Source: Siphonodentalium dalli (Eukaryota; Mollusca; Scaphopoda; Gadilida; Siphonodentaliidae). From it: a stretch of 64,000 bases of DNA. The translations under genes and the position numbers were made by a program. The notes beneath the pieces were generated by a model that saw only the letters and a program-made list of their open reading frames with translations, made no database searches and was not told the DNA's origin. Positions 11,007 to 22,326 of this stretch are shown here, one piece after another. Each line of letters begins with the position of its first letter. Within the stretch, counting starts at the first letter, position 1. The DNA lies in assembly GCA_032622095.1 (NCBI GenBank), contig CP136062.1:12927710-12991709 (forward strand). The letters are read 5' to 3'.

Positions 11007-11026
11007 ACTTACCAGTTCTGATTCCA
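11007..11026 (-). other. Candidate primer-binding site
   Basis: On the - strand, TGGAATCAGAACTGG lies directly after the putative LTR end (...CAATACA). The TGG start and position are typical of a tRNA-primed site; the tRNA was not identified. Confidence 0.4.
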
Positions 11027-11283
11027 TGTATTGAGTTTCAGCTCCCTATTATGGGTTGAAATAGAACGAAATTGTAGTTAGAAGATAATGCGGGTATCAT
11101 GTGCTATCCAAAACATAAATCAATCAAAACAGATAGAGTAGTCTCTCTTGTGTTGGTAAAACAATAGGAACGATATTGTCACATAGAGTAGTCTCTCTTG
11201 TGTTGGTAAAACAATAGGAACGATATTGTCACATAGAGTAGTCTCTCTTGTGTTGGTAAAACAATAGGAACAATATTGTCACA
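11027..11283 (-). repeat. LTR-like sequence (probable 5' LTR)
   Basis: On the + strand it opens TGTATTGAGTTTCAGCTC like the copy at 4077. Within it a unit of about 51-60 bp (TAGAGTAGTCTCTCTTG, GTTGGTAAAACAATAGGAAC, ATATTGTCACA) is repeated three times. Reverse-complemented it starts TGTGACAATATTG and ends CAATACA, giving TG...CA ends. The outer limit is uncertain because of the internal repeats. Confidence 0.5.
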
Positions 11284-13909
11284 CATACGACAGATTTTTG
11301 ACAACTCTAATATAATACATGTTACCGAAAAGCCGGAATCTGCCGAAGTACCGAATGCAAATGATATGGTAATGATATGATAATGAGGAAGTTCCCCATA
11401 TCTGCGGAAATACCCACATGATGTCATTTGTCACACACTCGCCTTTCTCAAGAGAAGCTCGGAAGTACTGATTTATATCATAATAAGTGGGTTGATAACC
11501 AACGATGATGCATATCCTTTCTTCATGATATTGTAACTCACAAGTGGTATACACAAATACATATAGTTCCCACCTCTCAGAGAAAACTACATGCAGTCCC
11601 ATATATCACCAGATACAGTTACAGTCCGAAATAACCGAGTGGATAACTTTTAAAATATAACAATAAAATATCTGACACCGGTAGGTATTTGGTTAGCTGG
11701 ACCTACAACAGCTGATGGGCGAGTAACAGGATACGTGATCCTAATTAATGAGATTAAATTAAATTAATTATTTATTTAGCACATAACTATTGATAATATT
11801 TTAAGAGATGTATAATTGTATGGACGGAATGTTGAATAATCATATATGAAAAATTAAAATAGGATGGAAAATTTTGCAAGTTGAATGATCAGAATGGAAT
11901 GACTAGTTAACACATTTTATGAAGCGATAAATGAAAAATTAACTTTGTATTAATAATTTAAATGAAGTTAAATAAGATTTTAAAGTGACGTGAACCATTT
12001 ATTTTTATTTGACCAAGTTTTAGAAAAACATAAAATTATTTGACTTATTTAAATTTGAATTGAACTGAAGAAATTTTAGACTAATATGCAGAAATGCATA
12101 AAAAATAGAATTTAACTATTTTTACCTAAAAATAATAAGTACCATTTGAAAGATAACTTAGTAAAATACCACTGTGAATAAAAGTATAAGTTCAAATAAT
12201 TATTTAGGATAATTATAAATATTCATTTAAACCATAGCCTTTATTCACTACTAATTATTAATTAGTAAATACAATACACTACAAATGTTTGATACCTTTA
12301 CCTAGCACAGAAGGATGATCCTAGAATTCCAAAACAATTTAGTTAAAATGATGCAGAACAGTAATTTTATATTTTGGTGAAGCTTATATAATATAAAACT
12401 CTGCAACAAGTCTGCAAACCAATGAAATAGCTTGAAAATAATAGAGAAATCTACAGACCAATCAGAATGCTTCTGCAGACGACGTCTCGCAGAGAAATAT
12501 AAATATGAACAAATCAATCCGTTTCTGCAGCTTATTTCTTGCAGAGCAAAATAGTTCCACACTTTGAATAAGTAAAAACACGTTAGGTATATTTCTCCAA
12601 TCAAAGCCTGACACCTTGTGCATGGAAAATAAAGCTGTTTATGTTTGTGAAGGCACAAATTATTTAAGCAGACAACGGAAAGCCAGAAACTTCTATGACA
12701 AGAGTTATCCATCATGACGTCACCAATATGGCGGCACCCATGAAGGAACAAAAATACGCAAATTTACGGATTAATTTTAGCTAATAAAAGATTAACTACG
12801 TAATACTAGAAGTTGATACTTTGCCATAAGTAAGATACTATAATAATGAATAGAAGTACCAAGTAATAGCAGATTGCTATTTAAAATATAAAAGTTATGA
12901 TGCAAGATAGCACCCGAAATTTACGAAGTGATTTTTGTGAATATGAAGTGTATGACCAGTAAAGGCCGGACCTTTACAATATATTGTGCTATTGGAGATC
13001 TTTCAACTACGCATGCTACTGAAACAAGTGCTAGTCTTGATGCTAGAGTTCTTTATTACAATGAGTTTTCTCCTCCCAAAACTCAACCTACTGGTGCATG
13101 ATGTTTATAACCTACTGGTGCATGATGTAACCATATAAGGTAAGGGGGTGTCTGGTGCATGATGTTTTATAAGCTCTGGAGTTCATGAGTAGATGTATTG
13201 ACTACGTTTAAATGCAATATTATATGCTGTAATGACATCAGTTTACCATTATTTCGTGTGTTTTTTCTTTACTTACTAATATATTGGTTTATTTAAAAAC
13301 GTTATACGCTAAGTTATACGCTATCCAAAGGAAGATAGAGGGGAAGGTAAACCCGATGGAAAGATGTTGCCAAGAATAATTCAGACCTGTCTGAGGAATG
13401 AATACATTCTGGCACCCGCCTATGGGGGGGGGGGGGGGGTAGTGTTGGTGATCGAGGAAATACTATAAAACTGACGCCCGCTTAGGGAGGGGGTTAGGGT
13501 TGGTGATCGAGGAAAGTAGTTCGCTTAATGTTAGAATTTTCTGCTTTGACTTTATTTAGCAATGATCAAAACGGTCTTCATCCCAGTCCATCATTTCGTC
13601 CAATCGTTTGACCTTTGATCATGATTCAACACCTTATTTTTACATGCATAATATACACATAACTGAGAATTGGTGGCACGATAACATTGATTTGTAGCGC
13701 CTATTATAGTTTATTATATACCTATATATATGTAATACATACATCCCCAAATGCATGTGCACATATATTCGCGCTGTCAATCGTGCACATACATATACAT
13801 AATTTATACTGTATTTTAATATATATGCATAACATACCGTTATATTATGACTATAGATCTATATACGCGGGACCACTTTGACCCCAAGTCTGAAACTAAA
13901 TAAACGGTT
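11284..13909. other. AT-rich intron, no gene seen
   Basis: Strongly AT-rich between 11640 and 12300. A - strand open frame at 12302-12751 has no recognisable motif and I do not call it. Short direct repeats near 13085-13165 (CTGGTGCATGATGT three times) and a G15 run at about 13425-13439 are the only structures seen. A 25-bp word around GTAACCATATAAGGTAAG at 13127 also occurs just after exon c at 15592. Confidence 0.6.
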
Positions 13910-15155
13910 GGTGCTGGACATGACAGGCACTAATTGGTTTGTGTCATTCATCAATAATTTTTGTGCCTTTCGAATAAATTCTAAATCAATTTAGCATGTA
14001 GTTTTAAAAATATGCTCTTTCAAATGACAAATTTATTATTTAAAACCAATTATATGAACAACAAAATAACAACATTTCTTTCTTGTGAATGCATGGTAGA
14101 AATTCAGCACGGTCATAATAACAGACACACAAACATGCATCGGTCATAATAACAGACACACAAACATGCATCGGTCATTTGGACATTTTCGGTCGGTTAT
14201 TTTGGCAGTGACTGGAAGCTTATTTCCATGCTTCATATAGACTAATAATTACATTTCGATTAAAGTTATACAGTTATAACGCATATCGCGTTATCGTAAA
14301 TTTGTCTTTAAACGAGCAAGAGTTGTTTCTTGTAATGTAACGGCAATTAACAGGAGACCCACCATAAGTAGAAGACTGAAGTATAACAAGCGAAAATCTT
14401 ACAATTATTTCCGACAAAATCCATGCATGAAGATTAAAGTCGTCGCACTGTCACTCTGACTTCTAATTATTTATTGGTGATCAATCTATCATTTTGATTG
14501 GCTAGTGGCAAGTGGCAGGTGTTCCTGATACATTTTGGTTGTTGTAAGTTTAATTTCTTAGTAAATGTTAGCACGAGTCTATTTAATTTATCTTCGTATG
14601 TGTACACTGTGGGTTAGCAGTATTTAAAATTTAACATTTAAATATAAATATTAAATTGAGCATGGAGTTCAGTAATTTTTGTTTAATAAAAATTGTCATT
14701 TATATTTTAAATTAAATGTTAAATTGAGCAATGAGTTCAATCTAAAAACATTCAAAAAATTAAATTAAAATAATTGTTTTCCCTCTTTAAAAAAAATTAT
14801 TTTTAAAATGAGGGCAAGTGCTAATAAGCCAATTTAGCTATTTATGCAGATACCATGTCTCCTAGCAACCGTAAGCTCATCCCACTAGTGAATATATGTG
14901 GAAAGCTTTACTGGCAGTCCAGTCCTAATCAAACGTGTTTCAGAGTGATTCCCAATATACTCGATCTGTAATGAGTTTCTGAATCTTTTCCAGCCGGTAT
15001 GTCTGCTGTGGCCTATATAAGCTTCTATCGCAATATTATTATGTCTTAGCCGATGTCAGCAGCTGGGAGATAATGAAGCGAAACTTAAAATTGAGTATCA
15101 TTTGACTCTTTGGTGGGTGATATTTTGCCTGGACATCAATACCAATTGATTAATA

Positions 15156-15372
15156 GAAACCACCCTACATAGCTCCTTGGTGGGGTGACAGTGACCGTAG
15201 AAACCATCCTTCCTAGCTCCTTAGTAGGGTGACAGTGATTGTAGAAACCACCCTTCCTAGCTCATTAGTAGGGTGACAGTGACTGTAGAAACCATCCTTC
15301 CTAGCTTCTTAGTTGCGTGACAGTGACTGTAGAACCACCACTCCTAGCTCCTTAGTAGTATGACAGTGACAT
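15156..15372. repeat. About 51-bp tandem repeat upstream of exon c
   Basis: Roughly five units containing GTAGAAACCAYCCTTCCTAG and GGGTGACAGTGA. It ends about 85 bp before the acceptor of exon c. An identical set lies at about 21908-22124 in the second copy. Confidence 0.85.
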
Positions 15373-15456
15373 TCAAATTTTGAAACAGGCATCGTTTTAA
15401 AATATCTATTTGATTTTAAAGAATGGAACTTACTGTTATGCATTCTTTCATTTCAG

Positions 15457-15574
15457 AATGATGTGGGTGGTGATATCGGTTCAGTTCTCGAAAAGAAGTG
15501 GACATCATTCCATAAAGCCAGGCTAAATTGTTCCATTCCAGGCTCATTCCCGCCCTACTACTTTGATGAAATTC
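15457..15574 (+). CDS. Semaphorin Sema-domain exon (exon c)
   Basis: The acceptor is TTTCATTTCAG (15446-15456) and the donor is GTAAGT at 15575. It starts on a codon boundary directly after exon b and reads NDVGGDIG...[17 protein letters not shown]...YYFDEI, leaving one base. Joining exon b gives RVCK-NDVGG, the diagnostic semaphorin junction, and ARLNCSIPG is a hallmark segment including a conserved cysteine and an N-glycosylation sequon (NCS). The pattern [10 protein letters not shown] resembles invertebrate class 2 semaphorins. An identical copy is at 22209. Confidence 0.95.
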
Positions 15575-16877
15575 GTAAGTTGTTTTAATGTGTAACCATA
15601 TAAGGTAAGTGGGTGTCTGACTAGGTAGCAGAACTGGCAAGGTTAGTGACCCCACACCTGACACACTAGAATGACAGAGAAAAAAGAGTAATGCACTGGC
15701 TGGTGGCCCAAAAAGGCCTTTTATAAAGTCAACTAAGGAAAAAAGTAAAACGGCTAGGAACGCATTTGTCATAAGATTTTTTCACACAATATATACTGGT
15801 AGGTGCAAAATGTATGAGAAGAGTATGCATTGATTGTTATGTATAGCATTAGACTTACAACAAAATATTATCAGTAAAAGGTAGCCAAGTTTATAAATTG
15901 TATGAGTTTAAATCATATGTTCTTATCTGGTCCCTTAACATAACTTAACTGATGGTGTATCTACGACACATAGTTTGTCAGCCACCATGTAATACAAGTA
16001 TATGTATAACATATACGGGCTATACGTAAATGGCTATGTATATAGCATAACGTTTATATATTAGGTCTTCCGTGCTGTTATAAAGTGATAAAGTCATCAT
16101 TTGCCGAATTCCGAAAATGGGCGAGTTATCGTTCTTGTCCGGCGTCTGAGTCCTTCGAAACGAAAGAGAGGAAATAACAGAAGACATATCTTCTTTCATT
16201 ATGCTTGCTAAGTTGGCTCGAGAGCATGAGTTGTGTGGCACTACCTGGGATGTTTCTTCAAAACAAGAGGGGGTCACAATTTAAGAAAATTCCAATGTAA
16301 GACTCTGAATATATATTTATGGATATATTGCACATATATACAATGTTGAAGATTCACGAAGAGTTCACATTTATGTGCAGTCTGTTTCGGAAGAGTACAT
16401 TCCCCTCGAATTTGGATATTAACTTTATTGCTCGTGTCTCCCACTGGTCTTGCATTCTAATCCATAATAGTTCAGTGTGATGGGTTCCTTTATCGGAAAA
16501 ATATTATTTTCATAACTATAATTAATTTTTCCTTAAAGAATGCCTGAACACTGAACTATCATAGATTCTTCTCATGCATGTGTGGCTGTGCCATTCCCAA
16601 CTGGCTACCGAAGGTCAGAACAAATACTTAAATACTGGGGGCATTCATGCGTGGCAAAACCGGGCAGGTGATTGTCGCGGGCAGCAGGCGACCAAACACG
16701 TTAACCCTTGACTGATGTGGTTTATAAAGAGGGATATATATCCATGTAGTTCGGTATTCAAGCTTTCTTTAAGGAAAAGTGAATTATACTTATATATATT
16801 TATAACTGAAATGAAATCGGGTAACGATTGTGTCACAATTTTATTATACTTATTAATAACTATGTTTTCTTTTTCAG

Positions 16878-16932
16878 AGGATGTGTACAGTAATGACAGT
16901 GAAACATTTTACGCTTTGTTTACCACAAAGAA
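16878..16932 (+). CDS. Semaphorin Sema-domain exon (exon d)
   Basis: The acceptor is CTTTTTCAG (16869-16877) and the donor is GTAAGT at 16933. Its first two bases complete CAG with the C left by exon c, giving ...FDEI-QDVYSNDSETFYALFTTK and two leftover bases. The Y/F-A-x-F-T-T ending is the conserved Sema-domain strand. Very short (55 bp) but phase and protein pattern both fit. The next exon should start in phase 2; none is seen before 27413 or clearly after it. Confidence 0.9.
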
Positions 16933-17397
16933 GTAAGTGAATAGTTGAAATATTCAAGAAACTACGCTATCTTACTCTTTTGAATTGATGTATTCTTCAA
17001 AAATAATAACACATTTAAATCAACATTCAACGTACCATTCATTTGTGACAAATATGCGATATAGGACTACCAATCATATATTATTTTGAAGAATAAATGC
17101 ATATATCCCAAAGTGATTATAGCATAACAAGGTACCCGTTTTGCCAATGAACTTGTATAATTTATGGAAAATAATAAACTTAAAGTCATTAGCTTCACTC
17201 CCGGTGTGTATACATTTGATATATGACAGAACATAATAAAGCCCATAAAAACTAGAAAGAAGCCCCGAGGTTACATATTATTGATGTGGTAATCAACCTG
17301 TATTAAATTGTTGAACACGGATCGGATTAAGATATCGTCTCGGACACAAACACATTTTTTTGGCGCGAACCAGTGCGCGCAGTGTCGTCGAATGAAG

Positions 17398-17777
17398 GTT
17401 ACAATTAACTAAATATTTCCCATAGGCGACAGTGTTAGGGTTAAACCATGCTCACGATTCATTACCCTACTGAGCCAATCTTTTTTATTTTTGCGTTTAG
17501 ATGTCAAAAAAGAAATGGTGCCTTACCATACTTATTCCTGGAAATAAATTGGTATTTCTACAACTACCCCTTTTTGTGCAAAAAATTTCAGTATAGAAAA
17601 ATACCCCCACCCCTACAAAATATGGCGACCAACGTAGACACTTGACGAACAATCCCACTCAAATGGCCGAGGAATTAACATGGCCTATGAATTTCTTTTT
17701 TCTTTCACATTAAACAACCGAAGATATTATACACCATTCAACTGCCGGTATTTTATTATGCTGACTCGAGTTTTTTC
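17398..17777. repeat. Dispersed 0.4-kb repeat, copy B
   Basis: Same sequence family and orientation as 5548-5952: opens GTTACAATTAACTAAATATT and ends ATGCTGACTCGAGTTTT. Short indels distinguish the copies. The region between exon d and here holds no gene. Confidence 0.8.
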
Positions 17778-18466
17778 TACAGGGGCATAATTCCAATTAT
17801 TTAGTTGCTTATAACCTGAAACTCAGAATAAATAGGAACTACAACTACAACAACGATCGACTGGCACGCACGGCTGACAGAACAGCCAAAACAGCCGACA
17901 TGTCGATAATGAAAGTAGATTCTTGTTCCATCAATGAAACAACCCTAGTAATGTCTCGGTTTTTGCATTCACATCTCATATGTCGATAATTAATTGGTCA
18001 AAAAACAAGGTGTCCGAATGATCACGCTCTGTATATGGATTGTTTACAAATTTAGGCGAGCATGAATATTTATAGCATGCAAATGACGATGTGCACCACA
18101 CCGAAATTGCCCAATTGCGTCATACTTCTTAAAATTACCTCAATGAGGTTCGGTGGTGTATCCGGTTCGCGGTAGTTTTCGTCCGTTCCCAGTACGCGTT
18201 TGTAACGGAAGTTAAGACCCGCTCAGTTTGACAGACGCGATGGAGAGAAGTTCAAGGTAAATTGGTTATTTCTTTATATTACCAACTAGATGAGGCATTA
18301 TTTCAATCCATTCGTGAAAAATAATTGCTCAAAGTAGTGGTTTGTTATGAGAAAAGTGCTTCCCAAATTCACATCGCATGGAAACGGAGACGAAAATATC
18401 ATTATTTTAATTCCCCAGGTGTTTTTCTCCAATCGTAATGTTGTTCAGCCTTGGTTGTGTTAGATA

Positions 18467-19440
18467 TTACATCAACACATGTAATTGGGCACACGCAATG
18501 GGATTTGACGTACATTTGATTTTGAAATATGTACGATCAAGTAATTTGACAACGCTGTGTGCGAAGTTGACAAAGCCGCGGTTTGGTACCTCTTTTACAT
18601 TCAAATGTTTCATATCCGAATAAATCGACATCACCACCATTTTCAGTGACACCGGGGATGGGGATCACCTTTTTTTCCACCAACACTCAGAATAAACCCA
18701 TTGTCACTGCGAGTGGCTATTTTCAGGGCTTGTGTTTTCACATCTAGTCGAAGCTCCCTTTGAAGGTTTGCACGATTGAATGATCGAAGAAAGGAATGTC
18801 GGAAGAGAAAAAAGTATATACATATCCCTTGGGTCGAACTCTCCTCTAGAAGTCATCCGAAATAAACTGCATGTCCAGCACACTGTGCTGGGCAGCATGC
18901 AGTAGTTTTCGGATGAGACTTCTAGAGGAGAGTTCGTGAGCACACATCGGACCACCCATGAGTCACATAAACTTGTCCCCGAACACAAGATACATCATTT
19001 TCCAAAATGGTGTTTCTTTCCAGTACCACATGGTAGAACTTTGTTGTTTCCTTTGAATACCATCTGGCGGATTCTAAGAGAAGTTTCAGTGCAATGTTAT
19101 CAATTGGATATCCGCCGCCAGCCACCATTTCCATGCAAATTCCTCACTACATCTGGATTCTTGGAATTTCTTAATTATTTCTGTAAGCATGGCTCTTATA
19201 TTTTCAATCCTTCCTGAAAAGAAATATGGCGAACTGGAACTAAATGCATGGTTTGTACAGACACTTCCATTAGCCGGTGTAGATTTCTGGAACAATTGTT
19301 TTCTAATATATCGACGTTTCCGCGGAGCATTCATCAATGTTTGAGTAGCAAAACCCGCTGCAATCGCCTGATGTTCTGTCCTTGTCTCTTCACTTGGTTC
19401 GGGTGAACACGATAGTCCATAGCTTAATTATATCTGCTCT
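18467..19440 (-). pseudogene. Frameshifted coding remnant, family not recognised
   Basis: Three - strand frames in succession look like one decayed protein. 19337-19086 is basic and ends EEFAWKWWLAADIQL. 19134-18922 begins GGGYPIDNIALKLLLESARW. A shift near 19035 would continue as MWYWKETPFWKMMYLVFGDK followed by a stop and LMGGPMC. The G-G-x-P-x-D-N-I-A, A-R-W-Y-S and W-Y/F-W-K motifs look conserved, so it was probably once a gene, perhaps from a transposon, but I cannot name the family. It includes the hairpin at 18835-18936. The same remnant is in copy 2 at 25219-26192. Confidence 0.45.
18835..18936. repeat. 102-bp inverted repeat (hairpin)
   Basis: The left arm CGAACTCTCCTCTAGAAGT continues to CATCCGAAA and ACTGCATG. 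The right arm mirrors it as CATGCAGTAGTTTTCGGATG and ACTTCTAGAGGAGAGTTCG. The loop TCCAGCACACTGTGCTGGG is itself palindromic. It is duplicated at 25587-25688. Confidence 0.9.
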
Positions 19441-19714
19441 CATATTTTTTTCACCGTCACCAGGGTTTTCCACTGAATTTTCGTATTTGTGGATTTCTTG
19501 TAACAATGGGGAATACACCCAGCTTCATAATTAATACTCATGCCGCATAATTCCATATAGATATGAAATTGTTCTACCAGATAAATTGTCCAAAATATAC
19601 AAAACATTAAATACATTTGAAACATAAACGGCTTTACTATACAATAATAGAGTGTACGTGTATATATAGCGTTGCTGCCTTCTCCTTTGACCATCTCGTA
19701 AAGGTGGGGGGTTA

Positions 19715-20277
19715 CTCCCAAGTCGTGAATGCCAACAACAACGACATTGTTGGCGAGAAAACAATTAATTCAAATTACTAAATCCGCACAATGCTAATTT
19801 TCTCTTCACGGCAATGTGAGAATCTTCGGGCGAGAATTTTCGGGTGGCCACCAAGCATTGAATGCCAACAACAACGACATCGTTGGCATACCTCTTTTAG
19901 GGACGGGTATCATAATTCCTCTTGATTAAAAAGACAGAATTAACTCATTAAAAAATGCGTGTTGCCCCAAGCCGTGAATGCCAACAACAACGACATCGTT
20001 GGCATACCTCTTTTAGGGACGGGCATCATAATTCCTCGATTAAAAAGACAGAATTAACTCATTAAAAAATGCGTGTTGTGTGATTCTTATGTCTGTCGTT
20101 CCTAGGAACGGGGGAATTTTTCATCGGGTCAGTTTTTCCCGCCCGATGTACCTTAAATCATACGTCTTTTAGGGACGGGTACCATAATTTCTCTTAAAAA
20201 GGCACAATTAACTCATTGAAAAGCGAAAAAAATGTCATGTTTCGGACCAACGCCGCCAGCGGCGGGCTAACCTGCTA
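19715..20277. repeat. Helitron-like element 3' part with internal hairpin repeats
   Basis: Contains three copies of GAATGCCAACAACAACGACA followed by TYGTTGGC, a small hairpin, in a roughly 117-bp tandem arrangement with TTTTAGGGACGGG and AGAATTAACTCATTAAAAAA. It ends with the 3' hairpin GCCGCCAGCGGCGGG, then CTAACCTGCTA, joined to the next element start TCTCATATATATTTTGAAGA at 20278. The 5' limit is not resolved. The same is present at 26467-27029. Confidence 0.6.
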
Positions 20278-22208
20278 TCTCATATATATTTTGAAGACCT
20301 CTGTCTGTCTGTATGTCCTTTATAGAATCGAAAACGGGTTGACCGATCAAGACCAAACTTCCTATCTAAATGTAAAATCCCACGGGAATCGTCGACGCCC
20401 CATTTTGGTCAAGCTCTGAGCACCGATTCTCCACTCCCAATCATCAAAATCACCGCAAACGCCACTTCGGGGGTTAAGGTATTAACGATCTTTATATTGA
20501 CCATATTCGGAGGTGTTAAGGATTAACGCTCTTTCTTACAATCGAAGCTGCTAAACGGCTACCCATGCGTAAAATGCGGATGCAAAACGAAACGCTGAAT
20601 GCAATTATATCGATTAAAAAGGCAGAATGGGTTCTTGTGTCATATGTGTCATAGGAACAGGGGTGCTGGACATGACAGGCACTAATTGGTTTGTGTCATT
20701 CATCAATAATTTTTGTGCCTTTCGAATAAATTCTAAATCAATTTAGCATGTAGTTTTAAAAATATGCTCTTTCAAATGACAAATTTATTATTTAAAACCA
20801 ATTATATGAACAACAAAATAACAACATTTCTTTCTTGTGAATGCATGGTAGAAATTCAGCACGGTCATAATAACAGACACACAAACATGCATCGGTCATA
20901 ATAACAGACACACAAACATGCATCGGTCATTTGGACATTTTCGGTCGGTTATTTTGGCAGTGACTGGAAGCTTATTTCCATGCTTCATATAGACTAATAA
21001 TTACATTTCGATTAAAGTTATACAGTTATAACGCATATCGCGTTATCGTAAATTTGTCTTTAAACGAGCAAGAGTTGTTTCTTGTAATGTAACGGCAATT
21101 AACAGGAGACCCACCATAAGTAGAAGACTGAAGTATAACAAGCGAAAATCTTACAATTATTTCCGACAAAATCCATGCATGAAGATTAAAGTCGTCGCAC
21201 TGTCACTCTGACTTCTAATTATTTATTGGTGATCAATCTATCATTTTGATTGGCTAGTGGCAAGTGGCAGGTGTTCCTGATACATTTTGGTTGTTGTAAG
21301 TTTAATTTCTTAGTAAATGTTAGCACGAGTCTATTTAATTTATCTTCGTATGTGTACACTGTGGGTTAGCAGTATTTAAAATTTAACATTTAAATATAAA
21401 TATTAAATTGAGCATGGAGTTCAGTAATTTTTGTTTAATAAAAATTGTCATTTATATTTTAAATTAAATGTTAAATTGAGCAATGAGTTCAATCTAAAAA
21501 CATTCAAAAAATTAAATTAAAATAATTGTTTTCCCTCTTTAAAAAAAATTATTTTTAAAATGAGGGCAAGTGCTAATAAGCCAATTTAGCTATTTATGCA
21601 GATACCATGTCTCCTAGCAACCGTAAGCTCATCCCACTAGTGAATATATGTGGAAAGCTTTACTGGCAGTCCAGTCCTAATCAAACGTGTTTCAGAGTGA
21701 TTCCCAATATACTCGATCTGTAATGAGTTTCTGAATCTTTTCCAGCCGGTATGTCTGCTGTGGCCTATATAAGCTTCTATCGCAATATTATTATGTCTTA
21801 GCCGATGTCAGCAGCTGGGAGATAATGAAGCGAAACTTAAAATTGAGTATCATTTGACTCTTTGGTGGGTGATATTTTGCCTGGACATCAATACCAATTG
21901 ATTAATAGAAACCACCCTACATAGCTCCTTGGTGGGGTGACAGTGACCGTAGAAACCATCCTTCCTAGCTCCTTAGTAGGGTGACAGTGATTGTAGAAAC
22001 CACCCTTCCTAGCTCATTAGTAGGGTGACAGTGACTGTAGAAACCATCCTTCCTAGCTTCTTAGTTGCGTGACAGTGACTGTAGAACCACCACTCCTAGC
22101 TCCTTAGTAGTATGACAGTGACATTCAAATTTTGAAACAGGCATCGTTTTAAAATATCTATTTGATTTTAAAGAATGGAACTTACTGTTATGCATTCTTT
22201 CATTTCAG

Positions 22209-22326
22209 AATGATGTGGGTGGTGATATCGGTTCAGTTCTCGAAAAGAAGTGGACATCATTCCATAAAGCCAGGCTAAATTGTTCCATTCCAGGCTCATT
22301 CCCGCCCTACTACTTTGATGAAATTC
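22209..22326 (+). CDS. Semaphorin exon c, duplicate
   Basis: Identical to 15457-15574, with the same acceptor and donor. Splicing from exon b (phase 0) into this copy is in frame, but splicing from exon d (two bases left over) or from exon c (one base left over) into it is not. So a productive transcript can use only one c exon. The function is that of the Sema domain. Confidence 0.9.

Larger units (their letters stand above)
6386..11026 (-). mobile_element. Degenerate Ty3/Gypsy-like LTR retrotransposon, internal region
   Basis: On the - strand the order is gag (10997), zinc-knuckle and protease (10449-9955), reverse transcriptase (9769-9045), RNase H (8345-7816) and integrase (7873-6386), the Ty3/Gypsy order with integrase last. 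Frames change repeatedly between blocks and in-frame stops occur, so it is not functional. A 19-bp minisatellite splits the integrase and a roughly 0.6-kb insertion with trinucleotide repeats splits RT from RNase H. It lies in the semaphorin intron in opposite orientation. LTR-like sequences flank it at 4077 and 11027, for a total of about 7.2 kb. Confidence 0.85.
13910..20661 (+). repeat. 6752-bp tandem duplication, copy 1
   Basis: Copy 1 of a head-to-tail duplication. Every landmark checked recurs exactly 6752 bp downstream with no difference seen. The left edge is TTG|GGTGCTGGACATG-like at 13909/13910, and the junction with copy 2 reads ATAGGAACAGG|GGTGCTGG with 2-bp (GG) shared homology. 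It contains semaphorin exons c and d, so the duplication is intragenic. Confidence 0.97.

Noticed and set aside
12302-12751. A 149-codon - strand open frame.
   Set aside because: No recognisable motif, AT-rich surroundings, no clear promoter or splice evidence; most likely chance.
18241-18256. Possible tiny first exon: ATGGAGAGAAGTTCAAG followed by GTAAATTGG, in a locally GC-richer stretch.
   Set aside because: Only an ATG and a donor-like word; no downstream exon in phase or protein match to support it. It would be duplicated at 24992.
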